Part shown: positions 27,774 to 35,829 of the stretch, one piece after another
How the letters are laid out: each line of letters starts with the position of its first letter
Position numbering within the stretch: the stretch's first letter is position 1
NCBI RefSeq assembly: GCF_004115155.1
Contig: NZ_RDSM01000002.1
Location: 248,001-312,000 of the forward strand
Length of the DNA: 64,000 bases
Source of the DNA: Granulicella sibirica
Lineage (GTDB): Bacteria; Acidobacteriota; Terriglobia; Terriglobales; Acidobacteriaceae
Direction: 5' to 3'
Program-made: the position numbers and the translations under genes
The notes under the pieces: model-generated
What the model was told of the DNA's origin: nothing
The model's input: the letters and a program-made list of their open reading frames with translations, nothing else
The model's database searches: none

Positions 27774-28178
27774 TTGATTTCCTTCCAGGGATTCAGGGAG
27801 TTGATCGGCGATCAGGCCGATGAGCCAGTGATTGCGAAGCGAGCGCGCGGGCTCGCCGCACCGGTTACGCGCAGAAACGCGCATCTCCGTTGCAGGCTCA
27901 TTGATTTTTGGGGTGTGTCTGGATCGGCTCGTTCCCGGTACGACGCTTCGGTCGTCGAGAAAGAGAGAGTCACAGGATGGGTCGTAGCGCTTTTCACGAT
28001 GGTCCTAACGATGTCTCCATCATAGTCCATCCGTCGCGCCGCAGGCATGCCTGAGCCTCCACCGGGAGGAACAAACGATACAGCCTGGCGGACGCTCACG
28101 ACACAGGAGCAATCCGTCAGGCTGGTATGACAAGCGAAGGGAATCGCTCTCCATCGGATGCAGCAAATCGCAGCACCC
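27774..28178. other. 405-base intergenic region with a hairpin near its right end
   Basis: No convincing gene: frames in this stretch lack ribosome sites and known motifs. The one structure is CAGCCTGGCGGA (28081-28092) with TCCGTCAGGCTG (28113-28124), a 12-bp stem with one G-T pair and a 20-base loop. It lies about 55 bases past the end of the - strand SDR gene and is followed on that strand by a moderately T-rich run, so it may be that gene's terminator. Confidence 0.5.
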
Positions 28179-28919
28179 TTAGGCGTTGGTGCCGCCGTCA
28201 ACGGTCAGGTTTGCCCCCGTGATGTAGGAGGCTTCCGGGCTCGCCACAAACGACACAAGCGCCGCGACTTCTTCCACGGTCCCATACCGATTGAGCGCCG
28301 TGACGGCTTTTTGCGGAGTCGCCCAGTCGCCCGCCGCCGGGTTCAGATCTGTGTCGATCGGCCCCGGCTGCACGTTGTTGACCGTGATGCCGCGCGCACC
28401 AACCTCTCGGGACAGTCCCTGCGTAAACATCTTGACCGCACCCTTCGTCGCCGAATACGCCACAAGTCCCGGCGTGAGCACGCGTTCTCCCACGCACGAG
28501 CCGATCATGATGATGCGGCCGCCATCATTCATATGCTTCAACGCCTCCTTCGTCGCGACGAAGATGCCACGGAGGTTGATGTCGACCATACGGTCCATCT
28601 CTTCTAACGTGGTCTCCTCGAACGGTTTTGGGATCGCGGTCCCGGCGTTGTTCACCAGCACATCAAGCCGCCCAAGCGAAGCAACGGCCTGCGCAACCGC
28701 GGCGGCAACGGCCTTCGCGTCGGCGGCGTCTGCCTGGATCGCAATGGCCTTTCCGCCTGCCCCTTCAATCGCCTTGACCACGGCCGAGGCCGAGGTGGCG
28801 TCCTTTGCATACGTGATAGCGACACTCGCTCCGTCGGATGCCAGGCGCTTTGCAATCGCCGCGCCAATACCTCTTGAGCCACCTGTAACAAGAGCAACTT
28901 TGTTAGCTAACTTAGACAT
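28179..28919 (-). CDS. SDR-family oxidoreductase (3-oxoacyl-ACP reductase-like)
   Basis: NAD(P)-dependent short-chain dehydrogenase of 246 residues. Motifs in order: VTGGSRGIGAAIAKRL (cofactor loop), QADAADAKAV, VNNAGTAIPKPF, IIMIGSCVG (catalytic serine), AYSATKGAVKMFTQGL (YxxxK), NNVQPGPIDTDLNPA and the C-terminal ITGANLTVDGGTNA. It resembles FabG but has no fatty-acid neighbours and faces a LysR gene, so an inducible role in alcohol, sugar or xenobiotic reduction is more likely. Confidence 0.92.
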   Translation of the reverse strand: MSKLANKVALVTGGSRGIGAAIAKRLASDGASVAITYAKDATSASAVVKAIEGAGGKAIAIQADAADAKAVAAAVAQAVASLGRLDVLVNNAGTAIPKPFEETTLEEMDRMVDINLRGIFVATKEALKHMNDGGRIIMIGSCVGERVLTPGLVAYSATKGAVKMFTQGLSREVGARGITVNNVQPGPIDTDLNPAAGDWATPQKAVTALNRYGTVEEVAALVSFVASPEASYITGANLTVDGGTNA

Positions 28920-28943
28920 GGAACCCCTTCTCTTTCTTGTCGA

Positions 28944-28965
28944 ATAACGCTATTTATTGCGAAAT
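28944..28965. promoter_or_regulatory. Candidate LysR-type site between SDR and LysR genes
   Basis: ATAACGC, 8 bases, GCGAAAT: an imperfect inverted pair (5 of 7 positions) in the A+T-rich part of the 224-base divergent gap, 25 bases upstream of the SDR gene. GAATCATCATTC just beside it is a second short palindrome. Weak evidence only. Confidence 0.3.
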
Positions 28966-29143
28966 GAATCATCATTCCGCGCCGCACTGAATACTTTCTG
29001 GATATCTCCTCGCTCGCGGTGCTGACTTACCCGCGGGCTGCCTGGCCATAATCTCCTACGTATGCAATGGATGTGTTTCTAAGTAACGCGGATCATACTT
29101 TGAAGGTCTAGAATCTATGCTCGGGAAGCATGGAGCTGGATCT

Positions 29144-30106
29144 ATGGAATTAAGACACCTTCGCTACTTCGTAGCGGTTGCGGAGTCAGGCAGCCTCACC
29201 GTCGCAGCCAGCGAGAAGCTGCACACAACCCAACCTTCTCTCAGCAGGCAGATAAAAGATCTGGAGTCGGAGGTAGGCGCACAACTCCTGACACGCAGCG
29301 TTCGAGGCATTGAACTTACCCCCGCCGGACGAGTCTTTCTCGACCACGCCCGCGTGGTGCTCTCGCAGGTCGAGATCGCCGTCGAGTCGGCCCGTCGTCT
29401 CGCCGAACCCACGAAACCGTACTTCGTCCTGGGCTTCCTCACGGGGCATGAATCGACTTGGCTGCCCGAGGCTCTTCAGCTTCTCCGAGATGAGTTGCCG
29501 AATATTCACATCGTGGTCTCGAGCCAGGTATCTCCACAACTCGCCGTGGGTCTCTCGAAAGGCACGATCGACGCTGCTTTCCTGCGCCGCGAGGAAGGAA
29601 CCTCAGACCTCGCGTTCCGCCTACTGGTCAAGGAGCAACTGGAAGTCTTTATGCCGGTAGGGCATCGCCTCGCCTCTCGGGATGGCGTCGACCCACGAGA
29701 GCTCCGAGGCGAAATCTTTCTCAGCATATCGGCCAAGGCACTCAACGGAGTTGGTGGTCCGCCAGCACTACGTATCGTGATCGACGCCTATCTGAAGAAG
29801 TGTGGTATCTCTCTCAAACCAAGTCACGAAGTAGATAATCTGGCCGGTATTATGTCACTTATTACATCAACGGGCGGCGTCGCGCTTCTCCCGACGTATG
29901 CAAAGAACCTGCTTCCCGTGGCCGTCATAAGCCGGCCCCTCAAAGGAGTCATCCCAACCGTCGATCTTTGCATCGGCTACAAGAAGGACAATCCGTCCCC
30001 CGTGCTACAGATCTTCCTCTCCCGATTGGAGGAATTGATCGATCGTGTCTCCCGCAAGACGCATCAAGTCTCGCCCGGTGCTCGAGTGAAGCATCACCAT
30101 GGTTGA
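29144..30106 (+). CDS. LysR-family transcriptional regulator
   Basis: 320 residues. N-terminal winged HTH MELRHLRYFVAVAESGSLTVAASEKLHTTQPSLSRQIKDLESEVGAQLLTRSVRGIELTPAG, then a linker helix and a two-lobed periplasmic-binding-type effector domain (from about residue 90, YFVLGFLTGHESTWLPEALQLLRDELPNI). This resembles the HcaR/CatR-like aromatic-response branch. GGAG lies 8 bases before the ATG at 29144. It is divergent from the SDR gene, which it probably activates on binding a small molecule. Confidence 0.93.
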   Translation: MELRHLRYFVAVAESGSLTVAASEKLHTTQPSLSRQIKDLESEVGAQLLTRSVRGIELTPAGRVFLDHARVVLSQVEIAVESARRLAEPTKPYFVLGFLTGHESTWLPEALQLLRDELPNIHIVVSSQVSPQLAVGLSKGTIDAAFLRREEGTSDLAFRLLVKEQLEVFMPVGHRLASRDGVDPRELRGEIFLSISAKALNGVGGPPALRIVIDAYLKKCGISLKPSHEVDNLAGIMSLITSTGGVALLPTYAKNLLPVAVISRPLKGVIPTVDLCIGYKKDNPSPVLQIFLSRLEELIDRVSRKTHQVSPGARVKHHHG

Positions 30107-30140
30107 CACCTTCGCCTATTAGAATCACAATGTAGTTATT

Positions 30141-30452
30141 ATGCTCGGGGAGTTCGAATACCTCCTGATGACCGCTGCCGCTCGCCTTGGAGAAGACGCC
30201 TACGGAGCCGCGATTCGCCGCGAGATCGAACTGGCGACAGAGCGCCGCTGCTCCATCGGAGCGCTCTACACAACACTCGATCGCCTCGAAAAGAAAGGGC
30301 TCGTCAAAACCTGGATGGGCGAGGCGACCGCCGAGCGGGGCGGCCGCGCGAAGAGGATGGTGCAGGTCACGGCAGAGGGCATCCGCGCGGCAACCGCCTT
30401 CTATGAGGCCGTACGGCGCGCCAGCCGGGATGTCTCTTGGGAGATCAAATGA
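30141..30452 (+). CDS. PadR-family transcriptional regulator
   Basis: 103 residues with the PadR winged helix: LGEFEYLLMTAAARLGEDAYGAAIRREIELATERRCSIGALYTTLDRLEKKGLVKTWMGEATAERGGRAKRMVQVTAEG. The GALYTTLDRLEKKGLV recognition region is the family hallmark. The last 4 bases overlap the start of the membrane-protein gene. In Acidobacteria such small PadR proteins often precede membrane proteins, and the pairing suggests that it controls this operon. Confidence 0.92.
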   Translation: MLGEFEYLLMTAAARLGEDAYGAAIRREIELATERRCSIGALYTTLDRLEKKGLVKTWMGEATAERGGRAKRMVQVTAEGIRAATAFYEAVRRASRDVSWEIK

Positions 30453-31318
30453 GGAGCCTATCGCGGCCGGCAGAGTTCGCATCGCGAATGCTCGAAGCAG
30501 CCGAGCGCGAGGCCGTGTGTGGTGATCTCAACGAAGCCGCGGGCACCAGCTTAGAGGGGCTCCGTGAAGTCCTCGGCCTCGTCGCGAGGCGTCAGGCGCA
30601 ACTCTGGCTTGGTTGGCGCCCATGGTTATGCCTCGCTATCGTTCTGCCCCTCGGAATTCTTCTGTCCGTGGTGTCCCATAGGATCAGTTCCGGAAACGCC
30701 GTAACGCTCTGGCTCACCGCCAACAATGTAGATGCCTACCTCCTGCGCAACGAGGGCTTCTGGAGCGGTGTGCGTGATAGCGTCCCCGGCGTCTTCCTGG
30801 CGTGGCTGGCAATCGGCTGCTGGAGTTGGACCTGCGGATTCGCCGCCGGCGTCCTGTCTCGCCGCGCCGTCTTGTCGACAGGCGCAATCTTCTGCGTGGT
30901 GTTACTTGCATGCGCCGTGCCCGGTGTCCTCTCTGCAATGGACTACAAGCCCGCCTTTATCCGAGCCGATCTGTATCACGTCAACGACGCGGTCTTCCGC
31001 CTAGCCTTCTACCGCTGGATGCTTCCGCTCTTCGTGCAGATCGCGCTCGTCCTGATCCCCGTCCTACGCGGAATGTGCGACGGGACACGCAGTAGTTTCA
31101 TTCCGCGCGCCCTCAAAATCGTCATGTGGCTCTCGGTCTCGCTTACCGTCTTTAGCCTCGTCACGCAGGGGATGTTCTGGTGGATGGTGCGCGTATGGAT
31201 GATGTATCCCCTGCGCTATCCGCTTCTGCCTTCGCTTCTGCCGTTCGCCATGCTCGGACCGATGGCGTATCTGCTAAGTCTTACAACCCAACAAAGAAAA
31301 AAGGTGAGCACGCGATGA
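30449..31318 (+). CDS. Multi-helix membrane protein coupled to PadR
   Basis: 289 residues. The cytosolic N-terminus (about 1-50, RPAEFASRMLEAAEREAVCGDLNEAAGTSLEGLREVLGLVARR) resembles the short helical prefix found ahead of PadR-linked permeases. About six hydrophobic segments follow, with Trp-rich loops (GWRPWLCLAIVLPLGILLSVV; FLAWLAIGCWSWTCGFAAGVL; RAVLSTGAIFCVVLLACAVPGVL). No catalytic motif is visible. ATGA overlaps with both the PadR gene before it and the TlpA gene after it show a tight three-gene unit. Function unknown. Confidence 0.8.
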   Translation: MRSLSRPAEFASRMLEAAEREAVCGDLNEAAGTSLEGLREVLGLVARRQAQLWLGWRPWLCLAIVLPLGILLSVVSHRISSGNAVTLWLTANNVDAYLLRNEGFWSGVRDSVPGVFLAWLAIGCWSWTCGFAAGVLSRRAVLSTGAIFCVVLLACAVPGVLSAMDYKPAFIRADLYHVNDAVFRLAFYRWMLPLFVQIALVLIPVLRGMCDGTRSSFIPRALKIVMWLSVSLTVFSLVTQGMFWWMVRVWMMYPLRYPLLPSLLPFAMLGPMAYLLSLTTQQRKKVSTR

Positions 31319-31845
31319 AACGTGGCCTCTCTGTAGGAGCTGTCTTTCTCTTAGCCGTGATGTCCCTGGCGCAGGATCATCCGGCACCCGCCGATGTGAA
31401 GACCACGCCCGACCGCATCACGCCAATTCCCGAACGCAAGCCCGCTGCCGACTTCTCGCTTCCCGACGCCCAAGGCAACACCATCACGCTCTCCGGGCTC
31501 AAGGGCAAGGTCGTGCTCCTCGACTTCTGGGCCACCTGGTGCGGAGGATGCAAGCTCGAGATCCCCTGGTACATGGAGTTCGACAAGAAATATCGCGATA
31601 TGGGCCTCTCCGTCATCGGCGTCTCGATGGATGACGAAGGCATGAAGGTCGTCAAGCCCTTCCTCGCCCAGAGACACATCGATTATCCCGTCGTCATCGG
31701 CGACGAGGCCATGGGCAAGCGTTTCGGCCTCGGGCAGATGCCTCTCACCCTCCTCATCGACAAGCAGGGAAGAGTCGCCATCGCGCATTCCGGCGTCGTC
31801 GATAAAGATGACTTCGAATCCCACATCCGCGAGTTATTGCAGTAA
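31315..31845 (+). CDS. TlpA-like thioredoxin-domain protein
   Basis: Exported thiol-disulfide oxidoreductase of 176 residues: signal peptide MKRGLSVGAVFLLAVMSLAQ, then an AhpC/TlpA-type thioredoxin fold from about residue 40 (KPAADFSLPDAQGNTITLSGLKGKVVLLDFWATWCGGCKLEIP). The active site is C76-G-G-C79. The cis-proline loop is GQMPLTLLIDKQGR. Proteins of this type keep periplasmic cysteines reduced, for example in cytochrome c maturation, but no such genes are near. The ATG overlaps the preceding stop. It converges on a TetR gene 3 bases away. Confidence 0.92.
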   Translation: MKRGLSVGAVFLLAVMSLAQDHPAPADVKTTPDRITPIPERKPAADFSLPDAQGNTITLSGLKGKVVLLDFWATWCGGCKLEIPWYMEFDKKYRDMGLSVIGVSMDDEGMKVVKPFLAQRHIDYPVVIGDEAMGKRFGLGQMPLTLLIDKQGRVAIAHSGVVDKDDFESHIRELLQ

Positions 31846-31848
31846 TTC

Positions 31849-32478
31849 CTAGCCTGGGAGCGCACGCAGCGTAAGATCCACCACGCGCTGCATCTCGGCC
31901 TTCGTCGCGCCGTTCGAAGCCTGCGTCCCAAGCCCGGAGAGGACGGTGCAGAGATAGCGCGCTAGGTCGCCCGGATGAATATCCGCAGGCAAATCCCCTT
32001 CGGCCCGCGCGCGCCTTAGACGCTTCTGAATCGCCGCCTCAGCCGCCTTCTGCCACTCGATGATGTCTTTGGTGACAGGCTCGGAACCTCTCCCCGGCGT
32101 AATCGGATGAACCGACATCCACCCGCGCGGATTCCGCGGATCGGCCAGAAGATTCAAGGCTCCGCGTAGCAACGCTTCAACGACTCCCCGCGCTGTCGGC
32201 TCTTCAAGAGCCGTATGCAGATACGACGCCGGCCCCTCGGTATACAGGATAAAAGCCCTCCGAAAAAGCGCTTCCTTATCCCCAAACGTCGCATAGAGGC
32301 TGGGCCGATTGATCCCCATGGCCTCGGTCAGATCGTTCAGCGACGCCCCTTCATACCCTTTCTCCCAGAACACTCGCATCGCCGCCTCGAGCGCAGTGTC
32401 CTCACAAAAGCAGCGTGGCCGCCCCATCTTCGCAGGTGCTGTCGAGCTCGGTGCTGCGGTCTCGGGAGTCTGTCCCAT
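31849..32478 (-). CDS. TetR-family repressor divergent from an SDR gene
   Basis: 209 residues. HTH at about 18-65 ([58 protein letters not shown]) of the AcrR type with RPSLYATFG. The C-terminal domain ([17 protein letters not shown]) resembles regulators that sense electrophiles. The SDR gene starts 107 bases away on the other strand, and two similar operator-like sites lie between them, one in front of each gene. It most likely represses both. Confidence 0.92.
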   Translation of the reverse strand: MGQTPETAAPSSTAPAKMGRPRCFCEDTALEAAMRVFWEKGYEGASLNDLTEAMGINRPSLYATFGDKEALFRRAFILYTEGPASYLHTALEEPTARGVVEALLRGALNLLADPRNPRGWMSVHPITPGRGSEPVTKDIIEWQKAAEAAIQKRLRRARAEGDLPADIHPGDLARYLCTVLSGLGTQASNGATKAEMQRVVDLTLRALPG

Positions 32479-32492
32479 GATCGTTAGATGAA

Positions 32493-32563
32493 TTTTATAC
32501 CGCGAGGTTCAAAAGAGTTGCATCCTACCGCTTCGCAGTGACATCTTTATCGTGCGGTACAAA
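32493..32563. promoter_or_regulatory. Paired operator-like sites between tetR and SDR genes
   Basis: TTTTATACCGCGAGGTTCAAAA (32493-32514) has arms TTTT..ACC and GGT..AAAA. TTTATCGTGCGGTACAAA (32546-32563) carries the same core inverted: TTTGTACCGC on the - strand. A third TACCGC lies at 32526-32531. The sites lie 15 bases from the tetR start and 21 bases from the SDR start. Confidence 0.55.
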
Positions 32564-32584
32564 AATAGGCCGCCTGGAGGATGT

Positions 32585-33337
32585 ATGTCGAAGAAGCTTG
32601 AAGGAAAGATTGCGCTGGTCACCGGCGGAAGCACCGGGATCGGTCTCGGGACAGCGCGGCAGTTCGTCGCCGAAGGCGCGTACGTGTTCATTACCGGACG
32701 CCGTCAGCCTGAACTCGATGCCGCCGTCAAGACAATCGGTTCGAATGTAACCGCGATCCAGGCCGACGCCTCGAAGCTCGAAGACCTCGATAAGCTCTAC
32801 GCGCAGATCAAAAAGGAGAAGGGTCGCGTCGACATCCTGTTCGCCAACGCAGGCGGAGGCCAGTTTGCCCCGCTTGGACAGATCACGGAAGAGCACTACG
32901 ACAGCATCTTCAACACCAACGTCAAGGGGCTCCTCTTCACCGTGCAGAAGGCTCTTCCGCTGATGCCCGATGGCGGCAGCATCATCCTCAATGCATCGAT
33001 CGTCTCCATCAAGGGAATGCCGGCGTTCAGCGTCTACTCCGCCACCAAGGCAGCGGTCCGCTCCTTTGCGCGAGGTTGGACCAGCGATCTGAAAGACCGG
33101 AAGATCCGCGTCAACGTCATCAGCCCCGGCCCTATCGAAACCCCCGGCGTCGACGGCCTCCTCCAGACGGAAGAGCAGAGGCAGGGCTTCTACGCCACCA
33201 TGGCCGCGCAGGTTCCGCTTGGCCGCGTCGGCCGCCCCGACGAGATCGGCAAGGTCGCCGTCTTCCTGGCATCGGACGACGCGAGCTATGTCGCCGGCGT
33301 GGAACTGTTTGTCGATGGCGGAATGGCCCAGATCTAA
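32585..33337 (+). CDS. SDR-family oxidoreductase under TetR control
   Basis: 250-residue NAD(P)-dependent dehydrogenase. [17 protein letters not shown] (cofactor loop), [14 protein letters not shown] (an Arg favouring NADP), [27 protein letters not shown] (catalytic serine region), [16 protein letters not shown] (YxxxK) and [21 protein letters not shown] sits 4 bases before the ATG. The arrangement with a divergent TetR gene is common for quinone- or aldehyde-inducible reductases. A hairpin terminator follows 23 bases after the stop. Confidence 0.92.
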   Translation: MSKKLEGKIALVTGGSTGIGLGTARQFVAEGAYVFITGRRQPELDAAVKTIGSNVTAIQADASKLEDLDKLYAQIKKEKGRVDILFANAGGGQFAPLGQITEEHYDSIFNTNVKGLLFTVQKALPLMPDGGSIILNASIVSIKGMPAFSVYSATKAAVRSFARGWTSDLKDRKIRVNVISPGPIETPGVDGLLQTEEQRQGFYATMAAQVPLGRVGRPDEIGKVAVFLASDDASYVAGVELFVDGGMAQI

Positions 33338-33360
33338 GCAAGTCGTACGTCAGTCGACCT

Positions 33361-33394
33361 CAGGGTGCGGTCATGGGAGCGCACCCTGCTTTTA
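33361..33394 (+). terminator. Rho-independent terminator of the SDR gene
   Basis: CAGGGTGCG (33361-33369) pairs perfectly with CGCACCCTG (33380-33388) around a 10-base loop, followed by CTTTTAG. Confidence 0.85.
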
Positions 33395-33422
33395 GCAGCG
33401 CTTAGTCAGAGAGAGGCACACA

Positions 33423-33917
33423 ATGTCAGCAGCAGAAAATCAATCAGACCAATTCGCGTCGCTCGCAGTCGGCGTCTTCAAGTCCACCGTCGAACGAACC
33501 GCCAAGCTCTGGTCTGGCCTCACCGAAGAACAGCTTCATAGCGAGATCGCTCCGGGCAAGAATCGCGTGATCTACATCCTCGGACACCTCACCGCAACCG
33601 CGGATGCGATGTTCAGCCTCCTCGGCTTCGGCCCACGTCTTCATCCGGAACTCGACGAGATCTTCATCAAGGCCCCGGATAAGTCCATCGCCATCCTTCC
33701 TTCATCGGATCACCTGAAGGCACAGTGGGACGAGATCAACGCTGCCGTCCTCTCCCACAGCGCGAAATTATCCCCATCCGAGTGGCTCCAGAAGCACACC
33801 GCTGTCTCCGAAGAGGACTTCGCCAAAGAGCCCCATCGCAACCGCTTCGCGATTCTCCTTGGCCGCACCAGTCACCTCGCCTATCACCTCGGCCAGATCG
33901 TCCCCGGAACAAAGTAG
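33423..33917 (+). CDS. DinB-family protein
   Basis: 164 residues of the DinB/DUF664 four-helix bundle, a fold of metal-dependent thiol transferases (bacillithiol, mycothiol or glutathione S-transferases). IYILGHLTATADAMFSLLGFG gives the first metal histidine and TSHLAYHLGQIVPG the pair near the C-terminus. The substrate and thiol are unknown. Lies between two terminators, so it is a single-gene unit. AGAGAGGCAC provides a ribosome site upstream. A second, different DinB protein is encoded at 34441-34944. Confidence 0.85.
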   Translation: MSAAENQSDQFASLAVGVFKSTVERTAKLWSGLTEEQLHSEIAPGKNRVIYILGHLTATADAMFSLLGFGPRLHPELDEIFIKAPDKSIAILPSSDHLKAQWDEINAAVLSHSAKLSPSEWLQKHTAVSEEDFAKEPHRNRFAILLGRTSHLAYHLGQIVPGTK

Positions 33918-33941
33918 CACTAACCCGACCTGACCCGCCAA

Positions 33942-33977
33942 GCCCTGCCGCGCCCTCGCGTGACAGGGCATTTTTTC
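33942..33977 (+). terminator. Rho-independent terminator of the first DinB gene
   Basis: GCCCTG (33942-33947) or GCCCT (33952-33956) can pair with CAGGGC (33964-33969), followed by ATTTTTT. The long T run makes this a convincing terminator. Confidence 0.8.
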
Positions 33978-34036
33978 TGCCGCTCCGCAGTCCCTCGCGC
34001 CTGCATTCGCATCTACGGTTTAAGTGAGCACAGCGA

Positions 34037-34444
34037 ATGCCCGATCCGAAGCCATCCCCCGGCGCACCCAACGGACCACACGCGGACAAGCACTGCGCCA
34101 CCTGCGGGCGCACCATCACCTGGCGCAAAAAGTTCGCGAGCAACTGGGACGAGGTGAAGTTCTGCAGCGACGGCTGCCGCAGGCACAAACCAGACAGCAC
34201 GGACACGGCTCTCGAAACCGCGATCCTCGACTTACTCAAGGCACGCGGAAGAGGCAAGACCATCTGCCCTTCGGAAGCGGCCCGAGCCATCAAGGAGACC
34301 GGCTGGGAAGACCTCATGGAGCCCGCACGAAGAGCAGCCCGCCGCCTTGTCGCCGCGGGCCGCATCGACATCCTGCAGAAGAACAAAGTCGTCGACGGAT
34401 CAACCGCAAAGGGCCCAATCCGCCTACGGCTACGGGGTACCTAG
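34037..34444 (+). CDS. DUF2256-DUF3253 fusion protein
   Basis: 135 residues joining two small families. Residues about 15-52 are a DUF2256-type zinc ribbon, KHCATCGRTITWRKKFASNWDEVKFCSDGCRRHK, with two CxxC-like pairs (CATC and CSDGC). Residues about 57-134 match DUF3253, a winged-helix-like unit (ILDLLKARGRGKTICPSEAARAIKETGWEDLMEPARRAARRLVAAGRIDILQKNKVVDG, then KGPIRLRLRG). Both parts look complete. A zinc ribbon plus winged helix suggests nucleic-acid binding. The 3' end overlaps the convergent DinB gene by 4 bases. Confidence 0.88.
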   Translation: MPDPKPSPGAPNGPHADKHCATCGRTITWRKKFASNWDEVKFCSDGCRRHKPDSTDTALETAILDLLKARGRGKTICPSEAARAIKETGWEDLMEPARRAARRLVAAGRIDILQKNKVVDGSTAKGPIRLRLRGT

Positions 34445-34944
34445 AAGCCCATCTTATCGTCCGCCGAAGGCCCATACAGCCCAGGAACAGGCTGGTTCAG
34501 CAGACGCAGATACACGCCAAGCTGCGCCCGATGATGGATCATGTGGTTGATCCCCATCAGCCTGTACGCATGAAAGCGCGTGCCGGAGAAGATCGGCTGA
34601 TCGTTGTACGTCAGCTTCCATATCTCTTCGAACGCCTCGTCCGACGTCCCCGCCAGATCGGACTGAGCCTTGGTAGCGAGCTCGTCGAAGGCCGCAGCGA
34701 TCTGCCCGGCAGATTCGAACACGAGCGACGGACTCTTCGTCTTGCCGAAGTCATACGCCGGCGTCGTCAGGATGATGGACATGAAGCTCGGCAGTTGCGC
34801 AACGTGCCCCGCCAGCTTCCCCAGCGGCATGGACTTGTCGTGAGGCCTGAACTCGCCCTGACTATCCGGAAGCCGTTCGAGTATCTTGCGGGTGTTTTTG
34901 AACTCACTGGCGAGCTCTGCCGTCAGAAGCGTTGAAAAGGGCAT
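34441..34944 (-). CDS. DinB-family protein (second)
   Basis: 167 residues. LGKLAGHVAQLPSFMSIIL supplies the first metal histidine and RLMGINHMIHHRAQLGVYLRLL the other two, the typical DinB triad. AAAGGT lies 5 bases before the ATG at 34944, favouring it over a frame that extends into fabI. It is the last gene of a long - strand series, 32 bases after fabI. Likely a metal-dependent thiol S-transferase or related detoxifying enzyme, with unknown substrate. Confidence 0.87.
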   Translation of the reverse strand: MPFSTLLTAELASEFKNTRKILERLPDSQGEFRPHDKSMPLGKLAGHVAQLPSFMSIILTTPAYDFGKTKSPSLVFESAGQIAAAFDELATKAQSDLAGTSDEAFEEIWKLTYNDQPIFSGTRFHAYRLMGINHMIHHRAQLGVYLRLLNQPVPGLYGPSADDKMGF

Positions 34945-34976
34945 CGGGACCTTTCTGCTAGACCGCGTGACGAAAG

Positions 34977-35753
34977 CTAAATCCCGGTAATGTTGAAGCC
35001 GCAATCGACAAACGTAATTTCGCCCGTAATCCCCGAAGCCAGGTCGGATGCAAGAAATAGCGCAGCCCCGCCAACCTCGGACTGGTCCACATTCCGCTTC
35101 AGCGGCGCACGCTCCGTCACGGCATCCAGAATCTTGCTGAAGTCGCCGATACCGCGCGCCGCCAGCGTCTTGATCGGCCCCGCCGAGATCGCGTTCACCC
35201 GAATCCCCTTCGGCCCAAGCGAAGCCGCCAGGTACCGCACCGTCGCCTCGAGCGCGGCCTTCGCCACACCCATCACGTTGTAGTTCGGAAACACCTTCTC
35301 CGCGCCATAGTACGTCAGCGTGAGGATCGACCCACCCGACTCCATCAACGGAGCCGCCGCTCGCGCCACGGCGATCAGCGAGTAAACACTCACATCATGC
35401 GCAATCCGGAACCCCTCGCGGCTGGTCAGCAGGAAGTCGTTCTTAATCTCATCGGGCGGTGCAAACGCCACCGCGTGTACGACGCTGTGAATCGTCCCAT
35501 AGGTCTCTTTGATCTGCGCGAACAGTGCATCGATCTCTTCATCCTTCGACACGTCGCACTGGAACGCCTTGGCGCTATGCTCCTGGGCTAGTTCCGTAAT
35601 CAGCCCTTCGGCTTCTTTGCGCAGCCTCTCGGACTGGTAGCTGAGCACGAGCGTCGCGCCCGCCTCCGCAAACTTCTGGGCGATGCCATACGCGATGCTG
35701 CGCTTATTCGCGAGGCCGAAGATAACGGCGACTTTGCCTTTGAGATCGATCAT
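34977..35753 (-). CDS. fabI: Enoyl-[acyl-carrier-protein] reductase (NADH)
   Basis: Last reductive step of each fatty-acid elongation cycle. The 258 residues show the FabI variant of the SDR fold: MIDLKGKVAVIFGLANKRSIAYGIA (cofactor site), QCDVSKDEEIDALF, VVHAVAFAPPDEI, and the active-site set Y148, Y158 and K165 in TYYGAEKVFPNYNVMGVAKAALE. The spacing Y-x6-K is the FabI mark; AISAGPIKTLAA and the C-terminal ITFVDCGFNITG also agree. Target of triclosan-type inhibitors in other bacteria. Lies 76 bases after the aldo/keto reductase gene. Confidence 0.96.
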   Translation of the reverse strand: MIDLKGKVAVIFGLANKRSIAYGIAQKFAEAGATLVLSYQSERLRKEAEGLITELAQEHSAKAFQCDVSKDEEIDALFAQIKETYGTIHSVVHAVAFAPPDEIKNDFLLTSREGFRIAHDVSVYSLIAVARAAAPLMESGGSILTLTYYGAEKVFPNYNVMGVAKAALEATVRYLAASLGPKGIRVNAISAGPIKTLAARGIGDFSKILDAVTERAPLKRNVDQSEVGGAALFLASDLASGITGEITFVDCGFNITGI

Positions 35754-35829
35754 GCTGTGGCGATGCTCCTGTGTTCCGTCGGTAAGGATACCAGCCGGAC
35801 CGGACTGTGTGTCTAACGTGCCTGCATAT

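Noticed and set aside
27812..28201. Possible 129-codon gene on the - strand in the serC-SDR gap
   Set aside because: No ribosome site, no recognisable motif, and it overlaps the 3' end of the SDR gene.
34024..34935. Open frame of 303 codons on the + strand
   Set aside because: Overlaps the DUF2256-DUF3253 gene in another frame and the DinB gene on the other strand; Arg/His-rich without motifs.
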